This document shows positions 13,888-22,626 of a stretch of 64,000 nt of DNA, piece by piece. The first letter of the stretch is position 1, and every line of letters starts with the position of its first letter. The position numbers were made by a program, and so were the translations under genes. Source of the DNA: Pterois miles (lineage: Eukaryota; Chordata; Actinopteri; Perciformes; Scorpaenidae); contig CAMQGK010000567.1 of the NCBI GenBank assembly GCA_947000775.1, positions 9,975,001 through 10,039,000 of the forward strand, written 5' to 3'. Under the pieces are notes generated by a model. The model was not told where the DNA came from, did not search any database, and worked only from the letters and a program-made list of their open reading frames with translations.

Positions 13888-16495
13888 CTTTTTAAATGCA
13901 TGACTTTTACATATAGTAAAAGCTCAGAAAGTCTGCACTGTGGTATTATATGTACTTTTACATAAATGTAAGATGTGAGTACTTCTAGCTCTGAAGACAC
14001 CTGAACACTTCAGTACAAGAAAACAGAGAAACACAAATACTGTAGCTTGGTTAAAAATTATAATACTTATTAATGCTGCAGCAGGTAGAAATTGAGCAAG
14101 TAGGATTTTAAAAATGTGTTTTTATAAAACAGTCACTATATCCTGACAGTAGTGCATGAGACAGGTTATCTGAAAAAAAAAAAAAAAATCATATTCCTCT
14201 GTGTCCTCCTGTGCTCCTGTCGGCATCTGCAAGAATTCACAGACCGGAGGAGAACGACCAGTCAGAGCTGAGCTGCAGTCTGCCATCTATAAGCAGCTGT
14301 CAATCACTCATGATCTCTGACCAAACGGTAACACTAGGCAACTCTCATTGAATATGAATCAATATTCAGCCATGTTGAGATGTCTTGATGAAATATCGCC
14401 CACCAGCAGGTGCACAGCCAATAGGAACACTCAATAAGAATGCTCTCTCTCTCTGAAATGATCAAAGTCTCCCATCAAGGTCAAGATTTTTCAAAGCCTA
14501 AAAACAGCCATGAGGAGGTGCTGAAGTCTCATTTTCTCTCACTTGAATTATAATATGGTGAAAGGTTATTATGGAATTGTTGCTCCATGATGCCAAAAAC
14601 ATTTTGCCTACTGAAGCTTTAACACATTTAACATGCTGAGTAACCGTGTCTTTACAAGAAATAACCTAATGCTGCAACAATTAGCCCATTAATCTCATAG
14701 TAGATCAACAGATTAGTTAGCCGTCATTTTTGATAACTGAATAATCCTTTGACATTTTTCAAACAAAAATGCTGACCAACTGACAGTTCCTGCTACTTAA
14801 ATATTTGAAATAACGGTCTTACATCATCCTATTTGTATATACCTGTAGTTGGGTTAGCAACTGTTGAAATCACCTTGAGCTCTAGTTAAAGAAGAAGAAG
14901 AAGAAGAACAACCTTTATTATCCCACAAGGGGAAAATAAATATTCCTTTTTTTTATTTTAAGAAAACAAAAAAACACAAAAAAAAGGGGGGGGGGGGCTC
15001 CCACAAGCCGGAGGGGGGTGCCGGGGCCCGGGCAAGGAAACCGCCCCCCCCCCCTTGGCCCCAAATGTAACTAACTAATGAAAATGAGTACGGTACTAAC
15101 GTAAAGATTAACATATCTGATATGATGTTGTATTTTGTGTTTTATGTGGTACATAACAAATTTACTTATATAATTCAGCTTCTGATTATTCTTGGTAAAG
15201 TCCACATCCACAAATCGAAACGGTCTGACTCCAAACCCTGCTTCGTCAGTTTGTTTAACTCAAGCAGTATGGCACCTTACTGGGGGGGAGTAGCTAGTCT
15301 GTAGGGGGTGGGTTGGGAACCGGGGGGGAGGGTAAACCCGAGGGGAAAAAGAATGGGGGGGAAATGGGGAGGGGGGGGGGGCCTTTCCCCTTGGGACTGC
15401 CGGGGGGCCCTGAGAAGGCACCAAACCCCCAAACCGGGGGGCTTTTGAGGAGCACCCCCTCACAAAATTTCCTAGTGTTGAAAAAAAAAAAAAAAAAAAA
15501 AAAAACAGAAAAAATTTTTAAAATGTCAAAAACCAAAAAGCTGTAAAGCCTCTAATAATTTTAAAGGTTAAGTACATTTTCTTGAACTCTGAAGAGACTT
15601 AAAATTAATGGACCTTTTTTTGTTTGTTTTTTGTTATGTATGTTTATTCTCTATACCTTTGTACATGTCTCTGTTGTTGAAAATAAAGTAAAAAAAAAAA
15701 GTAACTAACTAATGTTACCAGATAAATGTGGAGGAGGAAGTAGAACTTATTCTAAAATGAAAACACTCAACTTAATTTTACGTAACTATAAATCTTAAGT
15801 AAATGTGCTTAGTTACATTCCACCACTGTAGAATATTGATAATATATAGTGTCTGATTTTTAAAAGTTTCATTTGTCACTATAAGTTTAGTTTTTAATTT
15901 GATTTAGCAAAACAAGTTAAGTTAGCTTCATTTGAGGAATATAGTAAATATTCACAACAAAACTCGTTTCATAGCGTGTAAGTTATAAATTGCGTTACCG
16001 CTAACTGACTGAACGAGTCGGTGCCCTCACCTTGGACTGGCCGTCCTCGTCGGTCTGGATGTGGGACTGGAGGCTCAACTGGCCGTCCTCGTCGGTCTGG
16101 ATGTGGGACTGGAGGCTCAACTGGCCGTCCTCGTCGGTCTGGATGTGGGACTGGAGGCTCAACTGGCCGTCCTCGTCGGTCTGGATGTGGGACTGGAGGC
16201 TCAACTGGCCGTCCTCGTCGGTCTGGATGCGGGACCGGAGGCTCCACTGGCCGTCCGCCTGGTGCTGTTCCTCCTCTGTGTGGTCCTGCTTCGGAACGGT
16301 GACACAAACCAGAGCATCTGAGTGCCCGTCGCCGGGAGGAGTGTCCCTCCACGGGGTCTTCATCTCCCGGATATCCAGCAGCCTGAGCACGGCGTGTAAC
16401 AGGACTTGTAGGGCTCTGAAGTTGACCACACCTGCCTGAGGTGTCCCGATGGCTAAATTCAATAACTCAATCAAGCTGATGTTCTCCTCCGACAT
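238..16495 (-). CDS. qrich2: QRICH2-like coiled-coil protein (DUF4795 family), 3' partial
   Basis: Ten exons join in frame (533 codons): 16031-16495, 8620-8700, 7290-7358, 7028-7141, 4370-4787, 3650-3735, 3458-3567, 1745-1808, 1408-1530, 238-306. The gene continues beyond the left edge. The start MSEENISLIELLNLAIG begins a short conserved N-terminal block (residues 1-45) resembling QRICH2/C16orf96 proteins. It is followed by a Gln/Asp-rich 14-residue repeat array, a Ser/Thr/Pro-rich linker (exon 4370-4787) and then heptad-rich coiled coil. The last visible exon (LYKMTEELQEKKADKQMVES) resembles the start of the DUF4795 coiled coil, where KAD repeats are typical. QRICH2 is known from mammalian sperm flagella; a flagellar role here is inference. 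C16orf96 is the alternative name, but linkage to MFSD11/SRSF2 (human 17q25) favours QRICH2. Intron 1 (8701-16030) is large and transposon-rich, so a missed small phase-0 exon is possible. Confidence 0.72.
309..1407. other. Intron of the QRICH2-like gene
   Basis: Intron between exons 238-306 and 1408-1530. Most of it is a 630-bp MITE (657-1290). I see no other coding signal. Confidence 0.7.
657..1290 (+). mobile_element. Non-autonomous DNA transposon, GGGCTGTCAA-end family, copy A
   Basis: It starts with GGGCTGTCAAAGTTAACG and ends with the inverted sequence TTGACAGCC. The core ACGAGTCTCCCC...GACATGCCCACTTTATGA recurs in this window near 11.3, 31.1 and 35.8 kb, and inverted near 59.0 kb. No coding capacity. 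Confidence 0.7.
2456..3227. mobile_element. A/T-rich foldback element, copy 1
   Basis: The outer ends (GAACCTGCCAAAATAA at the left, its complement TTATTTTGGCAGGTTC at the right) are long inverted repeats. The whole 770-bp block can fold on itself, with further inner complementarity around ATTAAATGTAGC. It lies in the intron between exons 1745-1808 and 3458-3567. The same ends are seen at 20055-20727. Confidence 0.75.
5847..6700. mobile_element. A/T-rich foldback element, copy 2, interrupted
   Basis: The left end GTATGGAGGACGGAA and the following A/T-rich arm match the copies at 2456 and 20055. The right end is degraded and no clean inverted terminus is visible. A SINE with its own target duplication is inserted at 6076, so this element is older than that SINE. 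Confidence 0.55.
6076..6454 (-). mobile_element. tRNA-derived SINE, copy 1
   Basis: Read on the minus strand it begins GGGCTGCACGGTGGTGCAGT, carries a tRNA B-box-like GGTTCGATTCC and ends in a short GGAT repeat tail. It is flanked by a perfect 14-bp target duplication TTATTCATGTTTAT at 6062-6075 and 6455-6468, so insertion was by retroposition. ORFs inside it are incidental. Confidence 0.88.
7359..8619. other. Intron of the QRICH2-like gene
   Basis: A/T-rich intron sequence. The part from about 8190 to 8480 matches a dispersed repeat with the core GTCAGAAAATGGTG, seen again around 12.35 and 14.75 kb and, more diverged, near 62.8 kb. No coding signal. Confidence 0.5.
10077..10442 (-). mobile_element. 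tRNA-derived SINE, copy 2
   Basis: Same family and orientation as the copy at 6076. It is flanked by a 15-bp target duplication TAAATACCTATATAT at 10062-10076 and 10443-10457. The tail on the plus-strand left side is a short ATTC repeat. Confidence 0.88.
10741..10975. repeat. Poly-A tract plus G-homopolymer block, possibly damaged sequence
   Basis: A 22-base A run is followed by purine-rich sequence that decays into an almost uninterrupted run of about 80 G. A true genomic run of this kind is unusual. It may be a G/A microsatellite with miscalled bases. Confidence 0.7.
11195..11765 (+). mobile_element. GGGCTGTCAA-end MITE family, copy B
   Basis: Carries the family core at about 11345-11400 (CCCACGAGTCTCCCCTTCA) and the right end AATTGACAGCCCTAG. 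The left end is eroded. Confidence 0.65.
11862..12470. repeat. Dispersed teleost repeat rich in GATTAAT motifs
   Basis: Contains paired GATTAAT/ATTAATC blocks and the core TGTCAGAAAATGGTGAAAA (minus strand, about 12370), shared with 8190-8480 and 14665-14800. A more diverged relative is at 62735-62860. Probably a non-autonomous DNA element. No protein signal. Confidence 0.5.
13693..13887. repeat. Two (AT)n microsatellites
   Basis: Pure AT dinucleotide runs at 13693-13740 and 13841-13887, separated by the left end of a dispersed element. Confidence 0.95.
13748..15836. mobile_element. Composite non-autonomous element with TAACTAAGTACATTTACT ends
   Basis: The left end GGTGGAAAGTAACTAAGTAC is matched at the right by its inverse (AAATGTGCTTAGTTACATTC at 15803-15822). 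The interior holds (AT)n, an AAG repeat at 14887, a degraded SINE at 15250-15475 and G-rich blocks, so later insertions have lengthened it. The same ends recur at 34703-36538 and in fragments elsewhere. Confidence 0.55.
15250..15475 (+). mobile_element. Degraded tRNA-type SINE, second family
   Basis: The order CAGT-CTGTAGGGG...TTGGGAACCGG...GGCACCAAACCCCCAA matches the copies at 41565 and 42478. Here the sequence is full of extra G and C bases in homopolymers, more than ordinary decay would give. Confidence 0.5.
16041..16250 (-). repeat. Coding minisatellite, five 42-bp units in exon 1 of the QRICH2-like gene
   Basis: Five nearly identical 42-bp units each encode the 14-residue motif LSLQSHIQTDEDGQ in frame. 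The first unit in the protein differs most (WSLRSRIQTDEDGQ). The array ends just before the exon donor at 16030/16031. The high identity between units suggests recent expansion, and copy number is likely polymorphic. Confidence 0.9.
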
Positions 16496-16750
16496 CTTTG
16501 TTTCTGCGCGAGAACACAACTGTTAATTAATTACGGTTAAGCTAACGTTAGCTAGCTTATCAAACGTTAACTTACAAAACTAATTCTGCTTGTGACGACC
16601 CCTGACTTGATTAATAGTAAAATATGTTGCATAAGGCAGAAAATGATTTTTAAAAACTCACTTTGGCCTCTCTCTACCGGCATTAAATTGTGTCCCTCCC
16701 CCGGCTGCGGTAATCTCGGTGTCTGTTAGCAGAATGTAATCGGTAGTGAT
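16496..16750 (-). promoter_or_regulatory. Probable 5' UTR and promoter of the QRICH2-like gene
   Basis: This lies immediately upstream of the start codon and contains several CpGs. I see no TATA box at a convincing distance. The upstream limit is set by a dispersed repeat that begins near 16743. Confidence 0.35.
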
Positions 16751-16870
16751 GGGTCGGACGTACCGTGCCGATACTTCGGAGCTTGTGTCGAGAACTTCTG
16801 GTAGTGTTTAGTAACGCGCGTATCGACGCTCGTGTCGTTTAGGGCGGGTGACGGCACTGATGACGTCTGA
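16743..16870 (+). repeat. Dispersed repeat beginning AGTGATGGGTCG
   Basis: Shares GTGATGGGTCG, ACGTACCGTGCCGAT and GTTTAGTAACG with the inverted copy at 46960-47065. Both copies lie within 600 bp of a long A/T microsatellite. Probably the end of a DNA transposon. Confidence 0.5.
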
Positions 16871-16898
16871 AGCCTCGCAGGTTCAGGAAGTGGAAGTG

Positions 16899-16900
<2 letters not shown>

Positions 16901-16977
<77 letters not shown>
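16901..16977. repeat. (AT)n microsatellite
   Basis: About 75 bp of pure AT dinucleotide. It is followed by a partial A/T-rich foldback arm to about 17120. Confidence 0.95.
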
Positions 16978-16980
<3 letters not shown>

Positions 16981-17423
16981 TAAACATATACTATTATTAA
17001 AATAACTTAAATACATAAATAAATACAAGGGAAAATGAAACGGAAGAGTAAATAAATAAAATAAAAAATAAAGACATAAATTAAAACAGAAACATCAATT
17101 TATATCACATTTGATCAATTCATGGCTAAAGATCACCTGTGTTTCATTGAAATGAAAACTGTAAATGGTTTTATTCTCAATATAAATATGCTCTTTAGTC
17201 CAACATGGGACCGCAAATTCCCACATTGGGCTCTCCTTGCAGCATTACCAGTCACTGGGCAACAAACGGCAATCATGCTGCATTCATGGAATGGGAAAAA
17301 TTGATGGATTTCCTTGAAATACTCATAATACAGCAAATAAAATGTTGTCACTTTACCTTTATATACTACTTCCTGTTTTCTGTACACCTGTATACCACAC
17401 ACATACATATACAGTATGAATGT

Positions 17424-17460
<37 letters not shown>

Positions 17461-17470
17461 CAGATAGATA
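17424..17470. repeat. (GATA)n microsatellite
   Basis: About eleven GATA units with one interruption, directly before the repeat that starts with ACCGATCAGCCATAAC. Confidence 0.95.
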
Positions 17471-17990
17471 CCGATCAGCCATAACAATATGACCGCCTGC
17501 CTAATTGAGTAGGTCCAGCACATCCCACAGAACTTGTTGTTGTGTTCCTATTACCATTCTTGAACTGTTTTTGCAGTGTGGCAGGGCACATTATCTAGTA
17601 TTAACTTTTTCAGTAGTTTGAGTGACAGTAGCTCAACTACTGGATCAGACAACACGAGCCAGCCTTTACTCCCACATGCATCAATGAACCTTGGCCGTGT
17701 ATGACCCTGTCGCCGGTTCACCGGTTTTCCTTCCTTGGACCACTTTTGGTGGGTCCTAACCACTGCATATCAGGGACATCCCACAAGAACTGTAGTTTTG
17801 GAGATGCTCTGACCAAGTTGTCTAGCCATCACAATTTGGCCCAAAGTCGCACACATTCTTACGCTTGCCCATTTTTCTGCTTCGAACACATCAGAGTCAA
17901 GGACAAAATGTTCACTTGCTGCCTTGTATATCCCACCTACTGCCAGGCTCTGTTTGTGGTTTATCCAAGTAAAAGCACACAACTAATGTT
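17471..17990 (-). mobile_element. Old interspersed repeat with an ACCGATCAGCCATAAC end
   Basis: The terminal sequence ACCGATCAGCCATAACAATA is a motif I recognise from a repeat common in teleost genomes. Short minus-strand ORFs (17551-17763, 17770-17982) lie within it but show no domain I can name. Class not determined. Confidence 0.45.
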
Positions 17991-18540
17991 CAAAATAATA
18001 TTTTATTGATAATAAAAACAAGCAAGCAAATGTTTGGGCATCATTCTTAATTACTACATTCAAGTATAAAATCACCTTCATAGTGTACATGCGTTTCCCT
18101 TAACATCCTTGAGACTGATTGCATCCACTGCATTTGCAACATGAAACAAAAACCCAACGTTTCACTTGGCAATAACTTAAGTAGAATAATGTGCTGTAAT
18201 TCAGAAATTGACACTACAGCATCTAACATACACCTCCTTCTCATGTCAACATAAAGCTGTCTGGAGAAGACAGCATGTCTTAAGGCATATGCCATATTCA
18301 GCACTGTGTTGGTTTGGCATCAGATCAGTTTACAACAACAGTAATTAAAGAACAAGACAGAACGTGACCAGCCAGCAGCTCACTGAGGCTGTGAAGAACA
18401 TCGTAAAGGAATCAAATTGTGAGAAAGACAAAAGTTAAGGTCCATTGTTTTGTTGTTTTGAGGTCAGCATGTTAAAGGGGCACTCCACTGATTTTACAAA
18501 TCAAGATTAATTTACTCATCAGGGTAAGACCTACTCATTG
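17991..18540. other. Intergenic, nothing recognised
   Basis: Between the QRICH2-like promoter and the MFSD11 3' end. A minus-strand AATAAA is present near 18004 and an 85-codon minus-strand ORF at 18047-18304, but there are no splice or homology signals. Confidence 0.4.
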
Positions 18541-18544
18541 TGTG

Positions 18545-19035
18545 TCCTTTAAAGTTCCAGTGTGCAGGATCTGGCGGTATCTAGTGGTGAGAAGAGGAGA
18601 TTGTAACCATCTGAAGCTTCTCTTGCATGCTAAGTGTGTTGAAGAGCTATGGTGGCTGACACATAAACATGAATGTCCCTCTCTAGAGACAGTTGGAGCA
18701 GAGTTAGTATGTAGAGTTTGTGTGTATGTGGGAAGTGAGTGGTGGAGTGAGAGAAATAGAGCAGTGGCGACGGGAGCGAGTAACATCATTATCTCCGGAC
18801 CAAACAGGAAAAGTTAACAGTTTGGTTTGTCTGTTCCGTGTTACTGAAGAAACATGGCGGGGCATCATGGTGGGCTCTGTGGAGAGGACCTGCTCCCTAT
18901 GTAGATATAAATGACTGATTCTAACAAAAATACAACAATTCTTATTATCAGGTGATTATACAGTAAAAAAAATCCACTTTAATCAATATTATATACCATT
19001 TATGGCAATAGATCCTCCTAAATGTCACACACTGG
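18545..19035 (+). mobile_element. MITE with CAGTGTG ends, copy 1
   Basis: Starts TTTAAAGTTCCAGTGTGCAG and ends with the inverse CACACTGGTCCTTTA. It has no coding capacity. Confidence 0.65.
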
Positions 19036-19706
19036 TCCTTTATCAAACATGTTGAGGGCATTTTCTTCCTTGTGAGTAATTTGCAAAGCTGACTTTCCTT
19101 CGTATTTTTAATCCTGCATTGTCTACATCCATGTTCATTACAGTCACTTGCCTCCTTGCTTTTGTTGGCATATCACTAAGTTTACCAGGGCCTGTGTGCT
19201 CACATGTATACAGTATGTGATACTAACAAAAAAAAGTACAATTCTAATTTAATATAAAGACAATTCTAATTTAATATAATTTATATTATCTTTATATTAT
19301 TTGGGAGTATTTGGAGTTTTGGTCAAATCAAACAAAACTTCTGATGGCGTCATGTTTGGCTCAATGAAGTAGTGATGGACATCTTTTTTGAAATTTCATA
19401 GACAAAACAATTTTCAAATATAATGTGTGGTTGCAGCTCTCCTTCATAGGTTAACTTTAACAGAGAACCGGTATAACAAACTGTGTGAAGTTTGAAAGAT
19501 ACATTTACCAGGTAGGGAGGGTTTAACATAAAACATTCTCAAGTTGCATTTTTGGGCATCATAGGAACCAGCATGCCTTTATCTTGACAACCTCAACTTT
19601 AGCAATAATAAATCACTGGAGTACCCCCTTGCATGATTTTGTGAAATCATCAGCACTTGTTACAATTCATCCTGTGAGGAACATGAATGTCTGAACCAAA
19701 TTTCTT

Positions 19707-19992
19707 TAAAAGGTGCAGTGTGTAGGACTTGGCAGCATCTAGCAGTGAGGTTGCAGATTGCAACCAATTGAAACGTATCCCATGTAATCAGAGAGCTACA
19801 GTGGCCGACGCAAATGTCCCTATCTACAGCCAATGTTTCATTTGTACGTTCTAGGCTACTGCAGGGACATGGTGCCCGGCAACGTGAAGAGGATCCGGTC
19901 TCTATGCTATGATATAAACAGCTTCCTCTAAGGTAACAAAAACACAATGATATAGATGTAGATCCCCCAAAATGCTGCACACTGTTCCTTTA
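19707..19992 (+). mobile_element. MITE with CAGTGTG ends, copy 2 (short form)
   Basis: Starts TTAAAAGGTGCAGTGTGTAG and ends GCACACTGTTCCTTTAA. It is shorter than copy 1 by an internal deletion. Confidence 0.65.
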
Positions 19993-20054
19993 ACAAGAAA
20001 TTTCCCTTTCAGTCAAAGCAGTGGACCAAAAGTTTCTAGGGCTAAGCTGCATGC

Positions 20055-20727
20055 GTATGGAAGACAGAACCTGCCAAAATAAAAATAAATGAATAAAGGA
20101 ATGGATAAATGACTCCATAAATAAATAAATTTGTCATTAAATGTAGCAAAAATATTTACATAAATGTGGCCATTGATTACTTGATTAAATGTGACAGAAA
20201 TTGATTTTTATGTTTTAATTTGCTCCATTTATCTATCTTTGTATTAATTCCTTTATTTACTCCTGTTTAATTTTCTCATTTGTTTATTCATGCATTTATT
20301 GTGTTAAATTTTAATTTATTAATTTATTTATTTTTGCACTTATTTTTTGATCTATTTAATATTTATTTTTAAATGTATGTATCCTTTGTATTTCACCCCT
20401 TATTTATTTCACCAAACTTATTTATTTCTGTATTCTTTTCTTGATACATTACTTTACACATTTCTTTATGTATTTCTGCCTCATTATGCAAATGAGGGGG
20501 CTGTCACTCAACTTTAAGAAATAATAAAAAATATATATACAAAATTAAAAGGGAAAATTAAACAGAAGTACATAAGTACATAAATAACAGAATTAATAAA
20601 AAGATGAATAAATTTATTTACATTTATTTTAAACATTATTTTTCCTACATTTAATGACAAATTTATGAGTCATCTTTTTATTTATTCATTTATTATTTTT
20701 TATTTTGGCAGGCTCTGTCATCCATAC
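20055..20727. mobile_element. A/T-rich foldback element, copy 3, best preserved
   Basis: The left end GTATGGAAGACAGAACCTGC pairs with the right end GCAGGCTCTGTCATCCATAC. The arms continue A/T-rich and complementary for well over 100 bp on each side. No ORF of note. Confidence 0.8.
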
Positions 20728-22260
20728 TAGAATAGCTGAACAACTGTCACCACCAATGTGAAACAAAATTTTGCCATCTTGTGGTTTGTTTTTTCCCCTG
20801 GAAACCTTCTTCATATTAAGAGGTGAGAAAAGTCAGAAAGGACTGATTTTCTCTTTTTTGTGGCACAAAGCAAACAGCCTCAGTTAATTCCATTTGAACT
20901 AAATGCAGTCACCAACAAAAGTTTCATGGAATGCAGAGTCATCTAGACCTTATTACAACTAAACCAACTTCCAGCAGATCTGAGGGTGAACGTTTCACAC
21001 TCACAAATTAAAAAGTTCAGTTTCTTGAAAATGTTTCCCTTTCAAGTGTTTTGCTCCCAGTTTGTTGTCTTTAAATGAAAGTTAGAAGGCAAAGAGGGCT
21101 CGGCAGGTACGTGACTGGCAGAATATCTGTAATAAAAGTTAATTGTAAGGTTGTGATTACCTTGTGACTGCCGCTGAACATGTGGGACCAACTGGGAGCA
21201 GGGCAGAGGATACACAACACAGCTGCTACATTATAGCATTATAACAGCCGTGTGGAGCCCAGGAGTGGTTGTTTTGTTCGTACTTTTTATTATATCAAGG
21301 TTGAATTTGTGCGTATGACATGCTTTTGTGAGTGCGAAGGTGTCACAACAGCGTAGAAGAACTTTTAAAGGATAAGGCTGGCATTATTCTTCATCTTTGT
21401 CATCAAATCCCATTGGTCCCAAGACCGAAATCAGCAATGTGTTAGTCTGTTCGCGATACTGTCTGACTGCCTGTCTTTTTCTCAGCTCCAAACACTGGTT
21501 CCGACTGAAGACATAAATCTTTAAAAACACTAATATATAGTTTCATCAGTAATCTCCTAAAACAGCTGGTTACCGCAAACGGGGAAATAGAGAGGTAAAG
21601 TCCCATCACTTCCAGTGGACACCATGGGACCTTATTCAGAAAAAAACATGAATTGCACAATGAATCACACATATGTTTGTCAGTTTAAAAGATAATTTTG
21701 AAAGTCTGCTTTATGTTTGCAACATCACCCTGTTTTTCACATTTTTACATTGACCAGTACATTGTCTGGCTCACTGTAAATTGTCCCTTATGTAGTTGAG
21801 GCCTATGTGCAGCAGTGCTCTAGTGAGTATTAGTGTCAGCAGGACGGTGTGTGTGAGATTGAGTCACAGTAAACTACAGTGTGTGTTCATGGTGATGAAG
21901 GAACATGTCACCCAGTGACACAGTGAGAGTCAGTGATGTGTTTCAGTGGAGATCTATGGCACAGAGGCAGAAGAGATATCAGGCTTGTTACTAGGTTTAA
22001 TTATTGTTGATGTTGGTCTTTTCATGGGATTGTGTTGACAAGAAAAAATATATAGAATATCACCAGACTTGTACTTTAAGTCACTACATGCCGGCTGTGA
22101 AAACAGGCTGTTGGGGACAGTTTTGTCTTAAAACCAGCAGCTGATTCACAGTAAAGTCAGTGTTCTTCCTCAGGAGAACTCCTCCTCTTCCTACAGACAG
22201 TGGCACCCATTAGCCACAAGTCTTTATGTCACTGTTGTCAGGCTCTCAAATCAAAAGTGA
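20728..22260. other. Intergenic, nothing recognised
   Basis: Mostly unique-looking sequence downstream of MFSD11. Short ORFs (for example 21442-21672 minus) have no features. Distal 3' UTR of MFSD11 cannot be excluded near its right edge. Confidence 0.4.
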
Positions 22261-22542
22261 TTTTTATTTTTATTTGATTAACAAATCCCCATCCATCAGA
22301 ATTTGTTGAGATTCATTTAAATTTATGTGCACAAAATAATCAGAAGGGGAGGAATAAACCAAAGTGAGGTATATCTGGTGTGCACACAGTTCCTGCTCTT
22401 GACTTTTGATTTAACTACAGAAAAATGTTAAAATTAATATTTGGTTCCTGCAGCCACTAACAGATTGGATGTAAAAAAAACAAACATACCACAGTGTCTC
22501 TTATTGCAGAGACTTGGATATGTTCATCATCGTCACCATCAC

Positions 22543-22579
<37 letters not shown>

Positions 22580-22626
22580 GAGGGATTCTTCCAGCTGCGG
22601 AGCTCCTCATCCTCACAAGACAAACA
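22260..22626 (-). other. Likely MFSD11 3' UTR and poly(A) region
   Basis: The sequence after the stop holds the CAT/ATG microsatellite. A minus-strand AATAAA lies near 22263, which gives a 3' UTR of about 350 nt. Confidence 0.45.
22522..22577. repeat. (CAT)n microsatellite in the MFSD11 3' UTR
   Basis: Trinucleotide repeat about 50-100 bp 3' of the MFSD11 stop codon. Poly-His and poly-Ser ORFs on the plus strand here are artefacts of it. Confidence 0.9.

Larger units (their letters stand above)
8701..16030. other. Large first intron of the QRICH2-like gene
   Basis: 7.3-kb intron with a (GT)n tract at 9081-9117, (GA)n at 9826-9858, a SINE at 10077-10442, a G-homopolymer block at 10741-10975, a MITE fragment at 11195-11765, (AT)n tracts at 13693-13740 and 13841-13887, and a composite repeat at 13748-15836. 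The region 12500-13690 is comparatively unique, but I found no exon with splice sites of matching phase there. Confidence 0.55.

Noticed and set aside
16021..16439. Plus-strand repetitive ORFs
   Set aside because: Antisense shadows of the coding minisatellite in the QRICH2-like exon.
18047..18304. 85-codon minus-strand ORF
   Set aside because: No recognisable domain, no conserved splice sites. It lies between repeats.
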